Shown: positions 11,557-22,560, counted from the stretch's first letter. The stretch: 64,000 nucleotides of DNA from Dendrolimus kikuchii (GCA_019925095.2 CM034411.1:8578001-8642000), one strand, 5' to 3'. Numbers and translations are program-made. Notes: generated by a model not told the origin, from the sequence alone.

Positions 11557-12336
11557 GTAAATCTTAGTTTTTTTCTCTACTATGTCTGCATAACAGAATG
11601 TCATTGTTAATCTATGAAATGTCAAACGTCATTGTGTCACATGTCAATATAAGTATTGAGACAGATGACAGATCCTCAACGAACAAGTCTTTCCTTTTAA
11701 ATAGAGATCATGGTCACAAGCATTTTCATATATAATAAGGAATAACTTACTAAGAATACAAAAGTTGTTTCATTAAGAAGACAGAAGTTAAGATTATGCC
11801 CCTTTAGTGTTCGAAAGATTTTATATTTTTGTCTCTGCATGCCCTATGATATTACAATATTATTAAAACTAACTTTCACCTTATGTTATTTAAAAAAAAA
11901 ATTACGACTATTGTGGTCTAAGACTCAGTTTCCAGGTTCGATTCCTAGTAGAGTAAATTTTGTTTATGTTCCTTTATATACTCTAATATAGGAGTGGCTG
12001 GGATGTACCCAAAAGTTGTCTAGTGTATAGTAACCATAGCACAGGCATCACTTGCTTAGCACGAAATTATACGAGGTGTGTTTTTAGAATTTGGTAGGTA
12101 TAATCATTTAAATATCTAGAACAGATATTAAACTGCTTAACTTTTTCGGGCCCGCCCCTTTTGCCAAGAAAATAGTTTCATAAAACAAGTTAATGTTTGC
12201 AGTATTTTTTTTCAGCAGTGGGCCATTTATAGGCTGTTATTATTATATATACAACAGAAGATATTTTTTTTTCACTCTTATTATTTGTTTATTTATTGCA
12301 TGTACATGAATTTATTTTATATAATTTACTTATTCT

Positions 12337-12428
<92 letters not shown>

Positions 12429-12581
12429 GTATATATATACACAACTTAATTTATAAAAGATAAAAACTACAAATAGAAAATAGGTCCCAAATCACCGTCA
12501 GTTGGGAACGTTCCCAAAACGCTGGCCGCATTACCACGTTGTAAAAGAGAAAATCTATATAACTATAATTGTGATTTTCAG
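11557..12581. other. Intron 3
   Basis: AT-rich. A tRNA-like B-box fragment (CCAGGTTCGATTCCTAGTAG) near 11934 is a remnant of a tRNA-derived SINE with no tRNA fold around it. A long AT microsatellite follows at 12339-12438. The block near 12480-12545 (TTGGGAACGTTCCCAAAACG) recurs near 63455 and resembles the end of a LINE coding region on the minus strand. Confidence 0.55.
12339..12438. repeat. (AT)n / (TATG)n microsatellite
   Basis: An almost pure AT dinucleotide run of about 75 bp passes into several TATG units and a short AT stretch. It lies 140 bp upstream of exon 4. Confidence 0.97.
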
Positions 12582-12737
12582 GATGGCTTCACTCCCCTAG
12601 CAGTTGCCATGCAACAGGGACACGACAGAGTTGTAGCTGAGTTACTGGAGTCTGACACAAGGGGGAAGGTGCGGTTGCCAGCCCTACACATAGCTGCCAA
12701 AAAGAATGATGTCAAAGCAGCCACATTGCTTCTAGAG
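12582..12737 (+). CDS. Ank: Ankyrin exon 4 (repeats 5-6)
   Basis: 156 nt, phase 0 at both ends. Acceptor TGTGATTTTCAG, donor GTGAAT. Encodes [20 protein letters not shown], then [20 protein letters not shown]. The short insertion-bearing junction [15 protein letters not shown] between repeats 5 and 6 is diagnostic for ankyrins. Confidence 0.96.
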
Positions 12738-13453
12738 GTGAATTCAATTAGTATTGGAAATGTAATTTAAAATGATAATTATTTACTCCAAGGTTATAGT
12801 TAGGTATTCAAAAACAATGCTCCTGGGGCCCAATTCTGCTATTTTATTTATTTTTATTTTACATATTTTGCATGACTATCAGCTATTTACTTTATAATAA
12901 TAACAACACATTAGTGATAGAGACATCCGTAAGAGAACGAAGGTAACCCTCATAGCTCGCAAAATTAGCCAGTTAAAGTGGCAGTGGGCCGCTCACGTCT
13001 GTCTCAGGACGACGGAGCAAATGAGTCTTGGAGTGGAGACCACGACTCGGGAAACGTAGTGTAGGACGCCCGGTGGACTGAAAATCTGCGTAAGGTCGCC
13101 GGCAGGGGCTGGATGTGGAAGATGCGAGACCGGGACATGTGGCGCGTACTTGGGAGAGGCCTATGTCCATCAGTGGACTGAGATTGGCTGAAGAAGTGAT
13201 AGAGAACTATTAACAAGGCACCACAGATAGAAATAAATTAAGATATCTAATTAGAGATCAGAGAACTAAAAGCAAAGAAAAAAAATGAAAAATGTATAAG
13301 AAAACTTGCTCATTATACACTAAAATTCAAAAATTTCGATATCTTGGCGTTGCGAAGATATTCGAAGTACTTCCATTGCGATAGTGTCATTATGTAACAA
13401 TTAGTTGGATAGATATAATTATTTCATTAACACTTGTTTTCTATTATTTACAG
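12738..13453. other. Intron 4
   Basis: Besides the LINE fragment at 12930-13205, nothing but AT-rich sequence is seen. The acceptor of exon 5 (TTCTATTATTTACAG) is ordinary. Confidence 0.6.
12930..13205 (+). pseudogene. Non-LTR retrotransposon ORF2 C-terminal fragment
   Basis: Frames on the plus strand give IRDRDIRKRTKVTLIARKIS, LKWQWAAHV and, after breaks, GEAYVHQWTEIG. These are degraded versions of the conserved C-terminal tail of an insect endonuclease-reverse transcriptase of the Jockey/CR1 group. Several frameshifts and stops; inactive, without the catalytic region. Minus-strand ORFs here are shadows. Confidence 0.75.
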
Positions 13454-13655
13454 AATGAACACAACCCAGATGCCTGTTCGAAGTCCGGTTTCACTCCACT
13501 GCATATCGCAGCGCACTACGGAAATGTAGGTGTTGCGAAGGCGTTATTGAGCGCAGGCGCCGATTCGGGCAGAGCCGCGAAACACAACATCACTCCGCTG
13601 CATGTCGCAAGCAAATGGGGCCAGCTGGCTATGGTCGATTTGCTTGTTGAAAATG
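13454..13655 (+). CDS. Ank: Ankyrin exon 5 (end of repeat 6 to start of repeat 8)
   Basis: 202 nt, phase 0 in and 1 out. Acceptor TTATTTACAG, donor GTGAGA. Finishes repeat 6 ([11 protein letters not shown]), encodes repeat 7 ([20 protein letters not shown]) and most of repeat 8 ([20 protein letters not shown]), ending VEN plus the first base of a Gly codon. The [10 protein letters not shown] motif is shared with fly and vertebrate ankyrins. Confidence 0.95.
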
Positions 13656-13774
13656 GTGAGATTGCTAGACATGGATGAGTCAGTGATATTTTTTTATTTC
13701 TTATTGGATTATCTGGGACTTTTAAATTCGGCTCGAAGGACCATAAACGAAAATTCAATGTATGTATATTGGAC

Positions 13775-14060
13775 TTTTTGAAGTGAAACTTCTTTAGAAT
13801 CCTTGTGATTCGCAACTAGATGAAACGAAAAAGCGACACTAAAAAGAGGTAAACAAATAAATCTATAGGCCTAAGCCTGCGAGAGAATGAGATAGAATAC
13901 ATTATACAGCGTTTCATACTACTCGGTCTCCTTTTTGTGCGGTGATTCATAGCATTCTCACTACTAAGCGTTGTAGATATAATTATGTTTGATTGTATAT
14001 TCTCTGGAGTTTCACGTCTACTGCATGTGAACTGCACACACATAAGTTTTTTTAGTGCAA
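13775..14060 (+). repeat. Dispersed repeat family B, copy 1
   Basis: Starts GAAGTGAAACTTCTTTAGAA and ends GTTCACGTCTACTGCATGTG-like sequence leading to AACTGCACACAC. The same blocks in inverse order are at 22195-22560, and partial copies at 15570-15720 and 25315-25445. Both ends carry an AAGTGAAACT-type motif in inverted orientation at 22.2 kb, which suggests a DNA transposon derivative. Confidence 0.5.
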
Positions 14061-14252
14061 AGCAGCCAAACAATCAGACAGCCTGGCTCATACAAACTGG
14101 TTTTCATTGCCTATAGAAGTTTGCAACACCAATGGTAATCCCAACCTGTTGTCAGCCTTTAGGATGGGATATGATTTTTTTATTTAAGCACTGACGTCTC
14201 TGATGAGTTGCTGTTCAGAGTCACTGGCACTCTACACTTTACTCACTCACTG

Positions 14253-14300
14253 AATTTACATAAGTATATAAAAATAAATTCTTATATACTTATGTAAATT
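14253..14300. repeat. Short AT-rich hairpin
   Basis: AATTTACATAAGTATATAA and its complement TTATATACTTATGTAAATT face each other across about 10 nt. Nothing else marks it as a known element. Confidence 0.7.
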
Positions 14301-14574
14301 ATTACATTTTATCTTATGTTAATTTAGTTTACACATATTTGCGGGAGATTTTCTTAATATATAATTACATATTCGGATTCTACATGAAAAAATATGTAAC
14401 TGGGAAAAATATTTTTTGGAAAAGATTGGTTTTAAGGACTATGGGATTGGAATAGCGGGATGGGATAGGGATGGGTAAGGAATAGGAAGTGGGCAATTGG
14501 AACTCACTTATCACACGAAATGCGATTAGCTCAAGGCTAACCGTTTCACGCCGATATTCTTTGAGAACGGGCGG

Positions 14575-14667
14575 GGCGTGTGTGTGGCGTCTCTGTGGGT
14601 TGTTTAGTCGCCTCTTACGACAGGCCGCCCGGCCGCAGGAAATTGTATTCTTTCTCCGTTCCTGCAC
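14575..14667 (-). mobile_element. Truncated SINE-like element, family S
   Basis: The complement begins at 14667 with GTGCAGGAACGGAGAAAGAA and reads through GGCCGGGCGGCCTGTCGTAA before breaking off near 14575, where it joins a different repeat (family G, CTAACCGTTTCACGCCGATA at about 14540). It abuts the dispersed repeat at 14669. Confidence 0.7.
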
Positions 14668-14668
14668 A

Positions 14669-14862
14669 TTACACACACTACCATGTATTTGACACACACA
14701 CGCGTATATACTCTTTTGTTTATTGTTCAAGTCAAACTAACAGTGTAGCCTTGGCGAAATTTGTGATTATAGAAGTGTAGTCTTTGACAACAGAACCTTA
14801 ATAATGTTCAAACTTATACTATAAATTAATTATGGTCTAATTTTGACCACTGGGCGACCACT
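14669..14862 (+). repeat. Dispersed repeat family E, copy 1
   Basis: Begins ATTACACACACTACCATGTA, contains AGTGTAGCCTTGGCGAAATT and TAGTCTTTGACAACAGAACC, and continues to GACCACTGGGCGACCACTAG. A second copy of the first 135 bp lies at 30637-30770, directly against ankyrin exon 15. Class unknown; non-coding. Confidence 0.65.
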
Positions 14863-15417
14863 AGTAATATTAATACGACTGGCACAATATAATTACATTT
14901 GGCTTTGACAAGCATGCCAAAACCCAAAGAGACGCTTATAGAAAGAATACACAAGTATTGCAATTTTATAATTATAATACTTTCTTATTTAAAATAAAAT
15001 GTTTAAGTCGATATCATTCCGTTTGACATCGCCACCAAGGTAGGTAGAGGTAGGGGTATCATGCTGATCAAGCCTGCCCTAAGAGCTGTAATCAAGATAG
15101 TGTTTCCAGCAGGCCTCTACCTCGCTAATATATAATGTACAATAAATACCAAAAAATCCAATACAGATATTAAAATACTATATGATTGAAAGTATTTTTT
15201 TTATTTTGACGTATTTTTTTAGAATTTCCTATATCAATAATTCATTATAAAATTAATTAATAAGCTAAATATTAAAACAAGTGTTGGTGTTTTTTTCTAT
15301 AGTTTAATATTCAGATAAAGTTATTTGATAAGTGGCTAAGATATTTTCCAAGTTTCCTTCAGTTTATCGATGTGTTCGAAAGTGTATAAGTACTTATATA
15401 TATAAAAAATATTTCAG

Positions 15418-15542
15418 GTGCAAATATTGCAGCTGTCACTCGCGACGGTCTCACTCCGCTGCACTGTGCAGCGCGTTCCGGACACAGTAATGTTGTATCC
15501 AGATTATTGCAACATGGTGCTCCTATTACCAGCAAAACGAAA
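15418..15542 (+). CDS. Ank: Ankyrin exon 6 (end of repeat 8, repeat 9)
   Basis: 125 nt, phase 1 in and 0 out. Acceptor AAAAATATTTCAG, donor GTGAGA. Encodes [10 protein letters not shown] and repeat 9, [20 protein letters not shown], ending [22 protein letters not shown] is one of the most conserved ankyrin stretches. Confidence 0.95.
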
Positions 15543-16585
15543 GTGAGATATTTTGTTATATATCTTGAAGTGAAACTTCTCTAGAATTGTACTGATTTGA
15601 AACTCGGTGAAACGAAAGAAACGCGACACTAAAGAGATAAACATATAAAGTTCAACCTTATTCAATTCGAAATAAAACACATTTCTCTTTATCCGTTAGT
15701 ATTATTTATCGTATTATCTGCTCGACCTTAGACCATATATCCGCTCAAATCGAGCGAAATAATGGTCAAACGCGAACCTATACGTGATAAAAATAAAATA
15801 AAAACAATTTAAATAAAAGTTAAAACACTTCAAATTAATTTTACCTCTATCTATAAATATTTCGGGCAGATATTTTTTATATGTAGGTCAAAGGAAATTG
15901 TGGGTAACAGTGAAATAAATTTTGAACTTGATGCTAGTGATTTAAAGTGTAATTTAGATTGAACTATTACGAATAAGGGTCAAAATACCTAAGAATAGAG
16001 ACGTCTATAATAGAATAGAAATGCGAAAATTCTTCCAATAAACAAATAGGTTAGAAGATGCAGGCTGGTTCAATATATATCAAATTTCTTTTTAATGATC
16101 CATAGGCATATATGAAAATGAACCCTTAAAATTTATTTGTTTGTCTGTCTTTGGGTGTATGTTATTACATCAGTTTTTCCGAAAACCTACTACTTAACGC
16201 TATATAGAGACTTTTTATTATATAATTATTATATATTTTATTATATATTTTATTATATTTGGATCATTATTCCTATATCTTATAATGTTGTTTAAACATT
16301 GTTTTTAAATATATTTAGACCGTGTAATACTGTTAATAATTTAATAATTAATTTAATACGCGGTTTATAAACCCCTTCGTTACTTTTTTCTATTCCTTGA
16401 ATAAACATTTTTGAACTTTTGTTACTTATTAATATTAATACTAAATATAATTTACTATTCTAGTATTTTTAGGAAGTCATTTAGATCCGTCTCGAAGGAC
16501 CAATATTAATGAAATTGGATCTTTCTGATGATGAAAGTGTATGTTGTGTTCTTTTTGGCATGCATTAAAAATTTATTCTTTCCAG
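15543..16585. other. Intron 6
   Basis: A family B repeat fragment occupies about 15570-15720 (GAAGTGAAACTTCTCTAGAA, then ACGAAAGAAACGCGACACTA). The rest is AT-rich without recognised structure. Confidence 0.55.
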
Positions 16586-16732
16586 AATGGTCTGACCCCC
16601 CTGCATATGTCAGTGCAAGGGGAGCACGTGGAAACTGCGAAGGTGCTGCTCTCTGAAGGTGCTCCGATCGATGACGTCACAGTTGACTACTTAACGGCGC
16701 TACACGTCGCTGCCCATTGTGGACATGTAAAG
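16586..16732 (+). CDS. Ank: Ankyrin exon 7 (repeat 10, start of repeat 11)
   Basis: 147 nt, phase 0 at both ends. Acceptor TTATTCTTTCCAG, donor GTGCGA. Encodes [20 protein letters not shown] and the hallmark [19 protein letters not shown]. In repeat 10 the usual AAQGEH reads SVQGEH, a small local change. The GTGCGA donor is weaker than the others. Confidence 0.95.
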
Positions 16733-16799
16733 GTGCGATTTAAACGACGTACTTCTTGTTTAAAAAGCAGGCATTAATACAGGTTACATTGTTCTAAAT

Positions 16800-17540
16800 T
16801 TTTATGTTAGTGCTATATGCGCCCGGAAGATTAATTTCATTTTATATCGCAAACTATCCCATCTCCTGGAATTAAAAGTATTTATGTCCCATATTCGGTA
16901 TGAAAATTACATTTAAACAAAATTACAGCAAAACCGATCCAGTATCCCTAGTAGTCTTCCGTAAAAGCTTAACAGAAAGACAAATCAAGTTACATTTTTT
17001 ATATACAATGAATTTTATATCTATAAACTTGACAAATGATGAGTCTCATCCAAACTTTCATCATCTATTTTAAACCGTCCTAGTTTTATTTATCTATCCC
17101 TCGTCTATGAAAACTACATAAATGACAATAAGGACAAAAAGAACAAAGAGGACCAAAATAACCAAATTTACGGAAATGGCAAATCACAAAAAAACTTATC
17201 CTACTTTTTGGGATAACTTTTACATAAATCTATCCCAAAATCTATACCATTATCCGGAATAAAAAGTATCCCTTGTCCATCCTCGAAATTAAAATTACAT
17301 ATATACCAAATTTCAGTCAAATCGATCTAGTACCTTTTTCGTAAAAGCATAACAAACAAAGAGAAAAATATATTTTTATCCCGAAAACTGTCCTATTTTT
17401 CGAGATAAAAAGTATCCTTTGTTCATCCTCGGCATCGAAAAAATATATATATTGAGTTTTAGCTAAATCGGTCCAGTAGTTTTTCTGTGAAAACGGAACA
17501 GACAGACAGAGTTACTTTTGCATTTATACTATTAATAGGG
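16800..17540 (+). repeat. Tandem-like series of degraded dispersed repeats
   Basis: The blocks TATCCC..GGAATTAAAAGTAT..CCGATCCAGTA..GTAAAAGC..AACAGA recur three times (near 16850-16990, 17210-17360 and 17390-17520). This fits either three insertions of one dispersed repeat family or a local duplication. Non-coding. Confidence 0.5.
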
Positions 17541-17934
17541 ATGAATTTTTGAAGTTTAAAATAGCAAAATATGCTCAAAGGAGTCTCGAGGCCGATTATA
17601 ATGAAAACTAAAAGGGTGTCATTAGACTATTGAAAAATCAATTACCACAAGTAAATCAATTGCTACAGAAATTGATCCTTACAAGCTACACTGTGGATTG
17701 ATGAAGTAATACAGGTGTTATTTTTTTCCCAAAATCAGCGAATTCAAGTCCTGACTAGGGTAATTGATTTTTCAAAAATCTATTGATATAGTTTAAAATT
17801 TGGCCCTGAGGCCCACGTAAAAAATTACTTGTATATATATATATGTCAGCAATTTGACTGGTAAAGACAGTGCTGTTTGACCGCGACGTCTCACCTTAAT
17901 CAAATTGAAGATATTTTGAAGAGGTAAAAAACAC

Positions 17935-18062
17935 TAATGTTTATGTATGAAGAGATTTCATGAAGGTTTATGAAAGAAAGAAAGTATTTGTCAAGATCAT
18001 AGCAGATTAAGATCCATTGTCTCTGCCTACCTAATGAGAAACAGGCGTGACAATATGGACGT
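17935..18062 (+). pseudogene. LINE ORF2 C-terminal remnant
   Basis: Reads as a very decayed copy of the tail RACMK...CQD...W.SIVSAYP: the frame includes ICQDHSRLRSIVSAYL followed by AGGCGTGACAATATGGACGT. Similar but better preserved copies are at 28083-28405 and 32545-32818. Confidence 0.6.
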
Positions 18063-18142
18063 ATGTAGTTTATGTAAATTTCATATAATTTTAACAGGGA
18101 GTACCCTTCCCTCTGTTCTGACTGACTGATTATTAATAACTA

Positions 18143-18355
18143 GCTTCTGCCCCCGTCTTCGTCTGCGTGGAATTTTTTTTTAATTGTCCCACGGGAACTC
18201 TTTAATTTTTCGGGATCAAAAGTATCCTATATGTTGACCAGGGATATAAGCTACCACCATACATTTCATTTAAATCAATCCTGTCGTTTCGGAGATTAGC
18301 CCGTACAAACAGACAGACAAACAGAGAAATAAAAAATTTGAAAAAAATCTAAATT
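18143..18355 (+). repeat. Dispersed repeat fragment
   Basis: Opens with CTTCTGCCCCCGTCTTCGTC and passes through CCCACGGGAACTCTTTAATT, GGGATCAAAAGTATCCTATA and CAAACAGACAGACAAACAGA. This is a very common lepidopteran intronic repeat pattern; autonomous partner not determined. Confidence 0.5.
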
Positions 18356-18859
18356 AGTTCTATTTCACTTCTGACAACCGCCTGACTCGGTTTTTAGCAT
18401 TCTTTTTTCATTGGACAGAAATTTGATCTCTACAATTTTATTATGTGTATAGATATCCGGTGTGCCTGGGGTGTGCCAGTCTATTCTTTTTTCTATGTTT
18501 GCTTGTAGGCAAACTATTCACTTGATGATAAGTAATTTCTGTTGCCCATGGACATTCGCAACAATAAGGGAGCTGATGTGTTGCCTACCATGTCGAGGCT
18601 TCAGATATCTGCTTAAGTTCTTTTGAAAGAACTCTATATTGTAGCGCTATGGAAAAATCATAGGAAGGAATCACTATTGCGCTTTCATAATGTTTTACGC
18701 CTTTAATTGCCAACCTATACGCTCACATGTTCTATTAAACGACATTCAGCCATTGTTTTCTGGGTGTCCAAGTTATTTTTATTATCTTCTTTATCTTTCA
18801 ACATTTTTTTGGGTCGCAAAATATATCTTTTCCTTTTACACTCTTCTATTTTGGCATGA

Positions 18860-18930
18860 GTCCTCTGTTACACACAACCATAAATGTCTTCCTTCACACA
18901 ATCCTTTTTTGATCTATCTTTATAAATTAT
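18860..18930 (-). pseudogene. LINE C-terminal remnant (minus strand)
   Basis: On the complement the frame includes SKKDCVKEDIYGCV, a degraded version of the RPKKRW.DCVKDD tail of RTE-like LINEs. A clearer copy is at 40380-40540. Plus-strand ORFs at 18690-19253 are not genes. Confidence 0.45.
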
Positions 18931-19204
18931 AGCCTATGTGTTACTCTGATGTGTAAGCTATATTATTGTTGTTTCATCAAAATTCATTCAGTAGAATTTG
19001 CGTGAAAGAGTACCAAACATACATCCATACATTCTTACAAACTTTCCGATTTATAATATTAGAAGGAAGTAAGGATATGTATCCATCTTCAAGTTTAATT
19101 TTCTTTTGTCAGATGACATATATCTCCTCATTACACTCCCACACCACGTGCGTCTTCTTATTTTCACTTTTTAGTTACGGCTTACTTATGTACTCATTCA
19201 AGTT

Positions 19205-19640
19205 ATATTTATTAATAACTAGCGCTCCCGGCAGGTACCTTGTCCTGCCCTAAAAAAATTCAAAATCTAGGACCCGATTCTAGTGCCTCCTACCGGTTCC
19301 AATTGCGAATCTAAACCATCCGGGGACCCACTCAAAAACACACAAAAGAATCATTAAAATCGGTAGTCGTTCTCAAGCTATGCGAGTACATGATTTCTAT
19401 GTGTGGCGAGGTAAATACAGCCGACGTGCGCTCGGGAATGTTCGTTTGTTTCCGCGATATCGAACTCCGACGCACCGCAGAACCCCTCCCGTAGCCGAGT
19501 CCTGGAGGACAGGAGTCTTGGGTATACCATTACGCCGTAAGGCCGCGCGCAATCGCACCCACGGCACGCGCCAGGGAAGCCTATTTTATGCCAGACAAAA
19601 CAACGCGACGTTGTCGTCCAAATTATTAGTTAAGTAATTA
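19205..19640. other. GC-richer block, unknown repeat
   Basis: The segment from CTAGCGCTCCCGGCAGGTAC to CCAGACAAAACAACGCGACG is unlike neighbouring intron and includes an 85-codon ORF (19380-19637) rich in Arg and Pro with no recognisable motif. Its start resembles other CTAG(C)..CCCGGC..-type intronic repeats, so I take it for a mobile-element fragment. Confidence 0.3.
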
Positions 19641-19761
19641 AGTACTCAAGGCTCATGTAAACCGTTACTTCTAATATATACAATACAGTTTATAATATAT
19701 GATTCGTTTAATTTTACCGACACCCATATAGTGGCATTTATATAGATGAGTATTTTTGTAG

Positions 19762-19891
19762 GTGGCAAAACTTCTGCTGGACAGAAATGCAGATGCCAAC
19801 GCGCGTGCCCTCAATGGATTCACGCCACTTCACATTGCGTGCAAAAAGAACAGACTCAAAGTTGTGGAATTGTTACTCAAATATGGTGCAA
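19762..19891 (+). CDS. Ank: Ankyrin exon 8 (end of repeat 11, repeat 12)
   Basis: 130 nt, phase 0 in and 1 out. Acceptor ATTTTTGTAG, donor GTAAGT. Encodes [18 protein letters not shown], then [20 protein letters not shown], ending KYGA plus the first base of a Ser codon. This block is almost unchanged from fly ankyrins as I know them. Confidence 0.96.
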
Positions 19892-19907
19892 GTAAGTGGC
19901 TTTATAT

Positions 19908-20247
19908 TGCAACTAGGATATGACTGCGAGTCCCTCCACGTTTGACTTGAAATTCCCACGGGGTTCCCGGGACGCAAAGTACCGCAACTATACTTTTAGT
20001 GAAAATTGTCGGAATAAGCTCATTTTTACGCATCTGAATAACTACAAACCGCTACCGGGATAATTTCCGCGGGATTCCCAGGATCAAAAGTAGGGCAGAG
20101 TTTAAGTCGCAGAGTTGGCTATCTATCAACTAAAACCGCATCGCAATCGGCGCAGTAGTTATTACGTGAATCCCGAACAAACAGACAAGAAACCTAAAAA
20201 AAATTGCACCGTGTTCTTCATCGTTTATATAGTCTATTCCAGTTTTT
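19908..20247 (+). repeat. Dispersed repeat family C, copy 2
   Basis: Begins 16 bp after the donor of exon 8 with AACTAGGATATGACTGCGAG and ends with AAAAAAATTGCACCGTGTTC and TTTATATAGTCTATTCCAG. Block order matches 8884-9350. It is followed at once by the TTAA-flanked MITE. Confidence 0.6.
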
Positions 20248-20257
20248 TATAGCTTAA

Positions 20258-20828
20258 GGGCCGCTTGCATAACGATCGCCTTTAAATAAAATTAGTTAAT
20301 CACATTAAATACGTTTTGCACAAAACGTATTGACAGTTCTTTAAACATATTTAGCGGCAAATTTTGCGTTGTGTAAGACGCTAATTAGAATTGGACAGGA
20401 AAACTATTGTAGCTCTACTAAGACTTCGCTCCGGACACATTCCTTCAAACAAGTTCAAATATATGATGAAGGTTTCTAATTCACCACATTGCTCTGAATG
20501 CCAAAAAATTGAAGATATCTATCACGTGTTGGCGGAGTGTGTCCGGGGCGAGGCGCTGCGGCGTCAGCTTCCGGTCGATTATAATGTGGGTAACTGGAGC
20601 AGTATTCTGTCTTCTCCATTTTCTGGGGAGGCCAGAATGCTCGTTCGGTTATTATACCTGTGTACTTAGTTTAAGGAAGTAGAAATAAATTGTAAGATTG
20701 GACGGGGTGACATTATTACAAAGTGACAAAACCCCATTTATGAAATAAAGATTAAAAAAAAAGACGCTAATTGTATTTAAGGGTGTTAATTTCTTAAATA
20801 GATTTAAGCAACCTTATGCAAGCGGCCC
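20258..20828. mobile_element. MITE with TTAA flanks (piggyBac-like), interrupted by a LINE
   Basis: Terminal inverted repeats GGGCCGCTTGCATAA and its complement TTATGCAAGCGGCCC are exact over 15 bp, and each end is flanked by TTAA (20254-20257 and 20829-20832). TTAA targets are the mark of the piggyBac superfamily, so a piggyBac-derived MITE is inferred; the TIR is not canonical piggyBac. Without the insertion it would be about 185 bp. Confidence 0.75.
20387..20760 (+). mobile_element. 5'-truncated non-LTR retrotransposon inserted in the MITE
   Basis: An open frame at 20391-20669 encodes the C-terminus of a Jockey/I-type ORF2: LLRLRSGHIPSNKF, then C-x2-C..H-x4-C (HCSECQKIEDIYHVLAEC), a reverse-transcriptase tail zinc motif. 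A 3' UTR with AATAAAG and poly(A) follows. The insertion is bounded by a direct 12-bp duplication, AAGACGCTAATT (20375-20386 and 20761-20772), as expected of target-primed insertion. Confidence 0.9.
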
Positions 20829-20951
20829 TTAATGTACAGACACGGCATGTTTAGAATGTTACAATATTATAGATTTATTACATAAATATAAACGTGATCA
20901 TAATTTAAATATGAATTTTCGGGAAATCAATTAAAATTGATAATGTTATAG

Positions 20952-21151
20952 GTAAATCGGCTACGACGGAGTCTGGGTTAACCCCCCTGCATGTGGCCTC
21001 GTTCATGGGATGCATGAATATCGCTCTGGTGCTGCTGGGAGCGGGGGCGGAAGCCGACGCGGCCACCGCCCGGGGGGAGACACCCCTGCACCTGGCAGCC
21101 AGGGCCCACCAGACCGACCTCGTCAGGGTGCTGCTGAGGAACAATGCTAAG
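20952..21151 (+). CDS. Ank: Ankyrin exon 9 (end of repeat 12 to most of repeat 14)
   Basis: 200 nt, phase 1 in and 0 out. Acceptor TAATGTTATAG, donor GTACTG. Completes Ser-Lys-Ser, then encodes [40 protein letters not shown] and RNNAK. Third positions are strikingly G/C-rich (for example GCGGCCACCGCCCGGGGGGA) compared with other exons. The 78-codon plus-strand ORF that continues past the donor is intron read-through. Confidence 0.95.
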
Positions 21152-21466
21152 GTACTGTGCGGTACGACGTATAGCAACAGGCTGACTGCTACACAGTCCA
21201 AGGCATGGAACCGGTTGAAAATGAACTAGTTATAATCGGTTTCAGTCAACTGTATCGTTCAGTGTGTAAACCTTAAAGAGAGTGTTATATAAAACAGGAT
21301 TAAACAGTTTCTATCCCGAGAAGAGGAAGATCTTTCTCTCAACATGTGTTCGAGTGCGACTGAAAACTTGCTCTACCACAAGGATGCGTTTTGAAGGTGT
21401 GCAGCAAAAACCGTTTGAATGTGTTCGAAACCGGTTTATTCAACAAAAACCTATTTAGCGAACTTT

Positions 21467-21600
21467 GAATGAATGAAAACTCTTTATTGTTCACCATAAA
21501 CTTAAATCTAGACAATTGATACGGATACATTTGCATTAGAACAATGGGTGGCCTTATCGCTTATAGCGATCTCGTCCAGGCAACCCAGTGTCTAAGATTT
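21467..21600 (-). mobile_element. LINE 3' UTR tail (minus strand)
   Basis: On the complement: GAGATCGCTATAAGCGATAA, then GGTGAACAATAAAGAGTTTT. The hairpin ATCGCT..AGCGAT followed by a short spacer and CAATAAAG is the usual 3' end of a lepidopteran LINE family also seen at 28530-28650 and 53462-53600. Confidence 0.65.
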
Positions 21601-22194
21601 TAAACGAAATTTCAATATAAGATTTTTGTTGGTGTATTATAAAAAATTAAATATAAATAAAGTACTATATACAGATATAATTAGATATACGATGAAATTA
21701 TAAATATCTATACGTTCGAACAATAGATACATTCATTTAATGCAACAATTTTTATTTAATAGACCAATAATGGTCAGTGACCATACGTTTAAATGTAGTA
21801 GTTGATTTAGGTTCTGTCTGATTGGAAAGGGGAAGCAGTTCCACAGTCGAACAGCCTGTACGGCAAAAGAATTCCCTACCAAGGAAGAAGTGTGAACTTT
21901 GTTACCAACAACCGGTTGATTAAGCTTAAAGTGAGAATAAAACCGAAAAGAAAAGTTCCTACTTACCTAGGTTGTGATCGATTCGAATCTTTTTAACGGC
22001 TTTCTAGCCTTGACTCAGACTATTTTTATATAAATTACATTAACAATTATTTAATAATAAAATCTGAACAATGTTTCTTTACAATTTTTAACAGCTAGAG
22101 TTGACTTTAAGCTAATTTTAATGTTTATTAAATCGAATAATTAATCGATCCACATAAGAAGCAATTTTTTTAGTCTATAGTGCATTAAAAAAAA

Positions 22195-22560
22195 TGTGTG
22201 TGTGTGCAGTTCACACGCAGTAGAAGTGAAACTTCAAAGAATATACTCACAGATAATTCTTCTCTAACTTGTATTAACATAAATATAATTCCTTTAGCCT
22301 ACATTCGTCAACATATTATATATAGTTCAAAATAAACTTCTTAAGTATAAATTTTTCACTGTTTTAGTCTAAAAAAATATTATCAGTTTTATTTCGGTCC
22401 AAATTGGACCTATGTTTAATCTGTGCTGCACAAGCTAAAACTCATATCTCATTCTCCCGCAGGCTTAGTCTTATAGATTTATCTATTAATCTGTTTTTGC
22501 GTGGCATTTTCGTTTCATAGAGTTTCAAATCCCAACGATCCTAAAGTAGTTTCACTTCAA
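22195..22560 (-). repeat. Dispersed repeat family B, copy 3
   Basis: Runs from TGTGTGCAGTTCACACGCAG with GAAGTGAAACTTC to AGTAGTTTCACTTCAAAAAC, so the ends carry inverted GAAGTGAAACT motifs. Internally TCTCATTCTCCCGCAGGCTT is the complement of the block near 13880. Likely a decayed DNA transposon; class not determined. Confidence 0.5.

Larger units (their letters stand above)
13656..15417. other. Intron 5
   Basis: Contains a family B repeat (13775-14060), a short AT-rich hairpin (14253-14300), SINE and dispersed repeat pieces (14480-14865) and a family G fragment near 15045-15130 (ATCATGCTGATCAAGCCTGC). No exon seen. Confidence 0.6.
16733..19761. other. Intron 7 (3.0 kb)
   Basis: Made largely of degraded repeats: 16800-17540 (several AAACTATCCCA / CGATCCAGTA / GTAAAAGC blocks), a LINE tail at 17935-18062, a repeat at 18143-18355, a minus-strand SINE tail at 18455-18600, LINE remnants at 18700-18930 (minus) and a GC-richer unknown block at 19205-19640. 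No exon found. Confidence 0.6.

Noticed and set aside
18690..19253. Two hydrophobic plus-strand ORFs as membrane proteins
   Set aside because: They are pyrimidine-rich complements of decayed LINE coding sequence on the minus strand; hydrophobicity is a by-product of T-rich codons.
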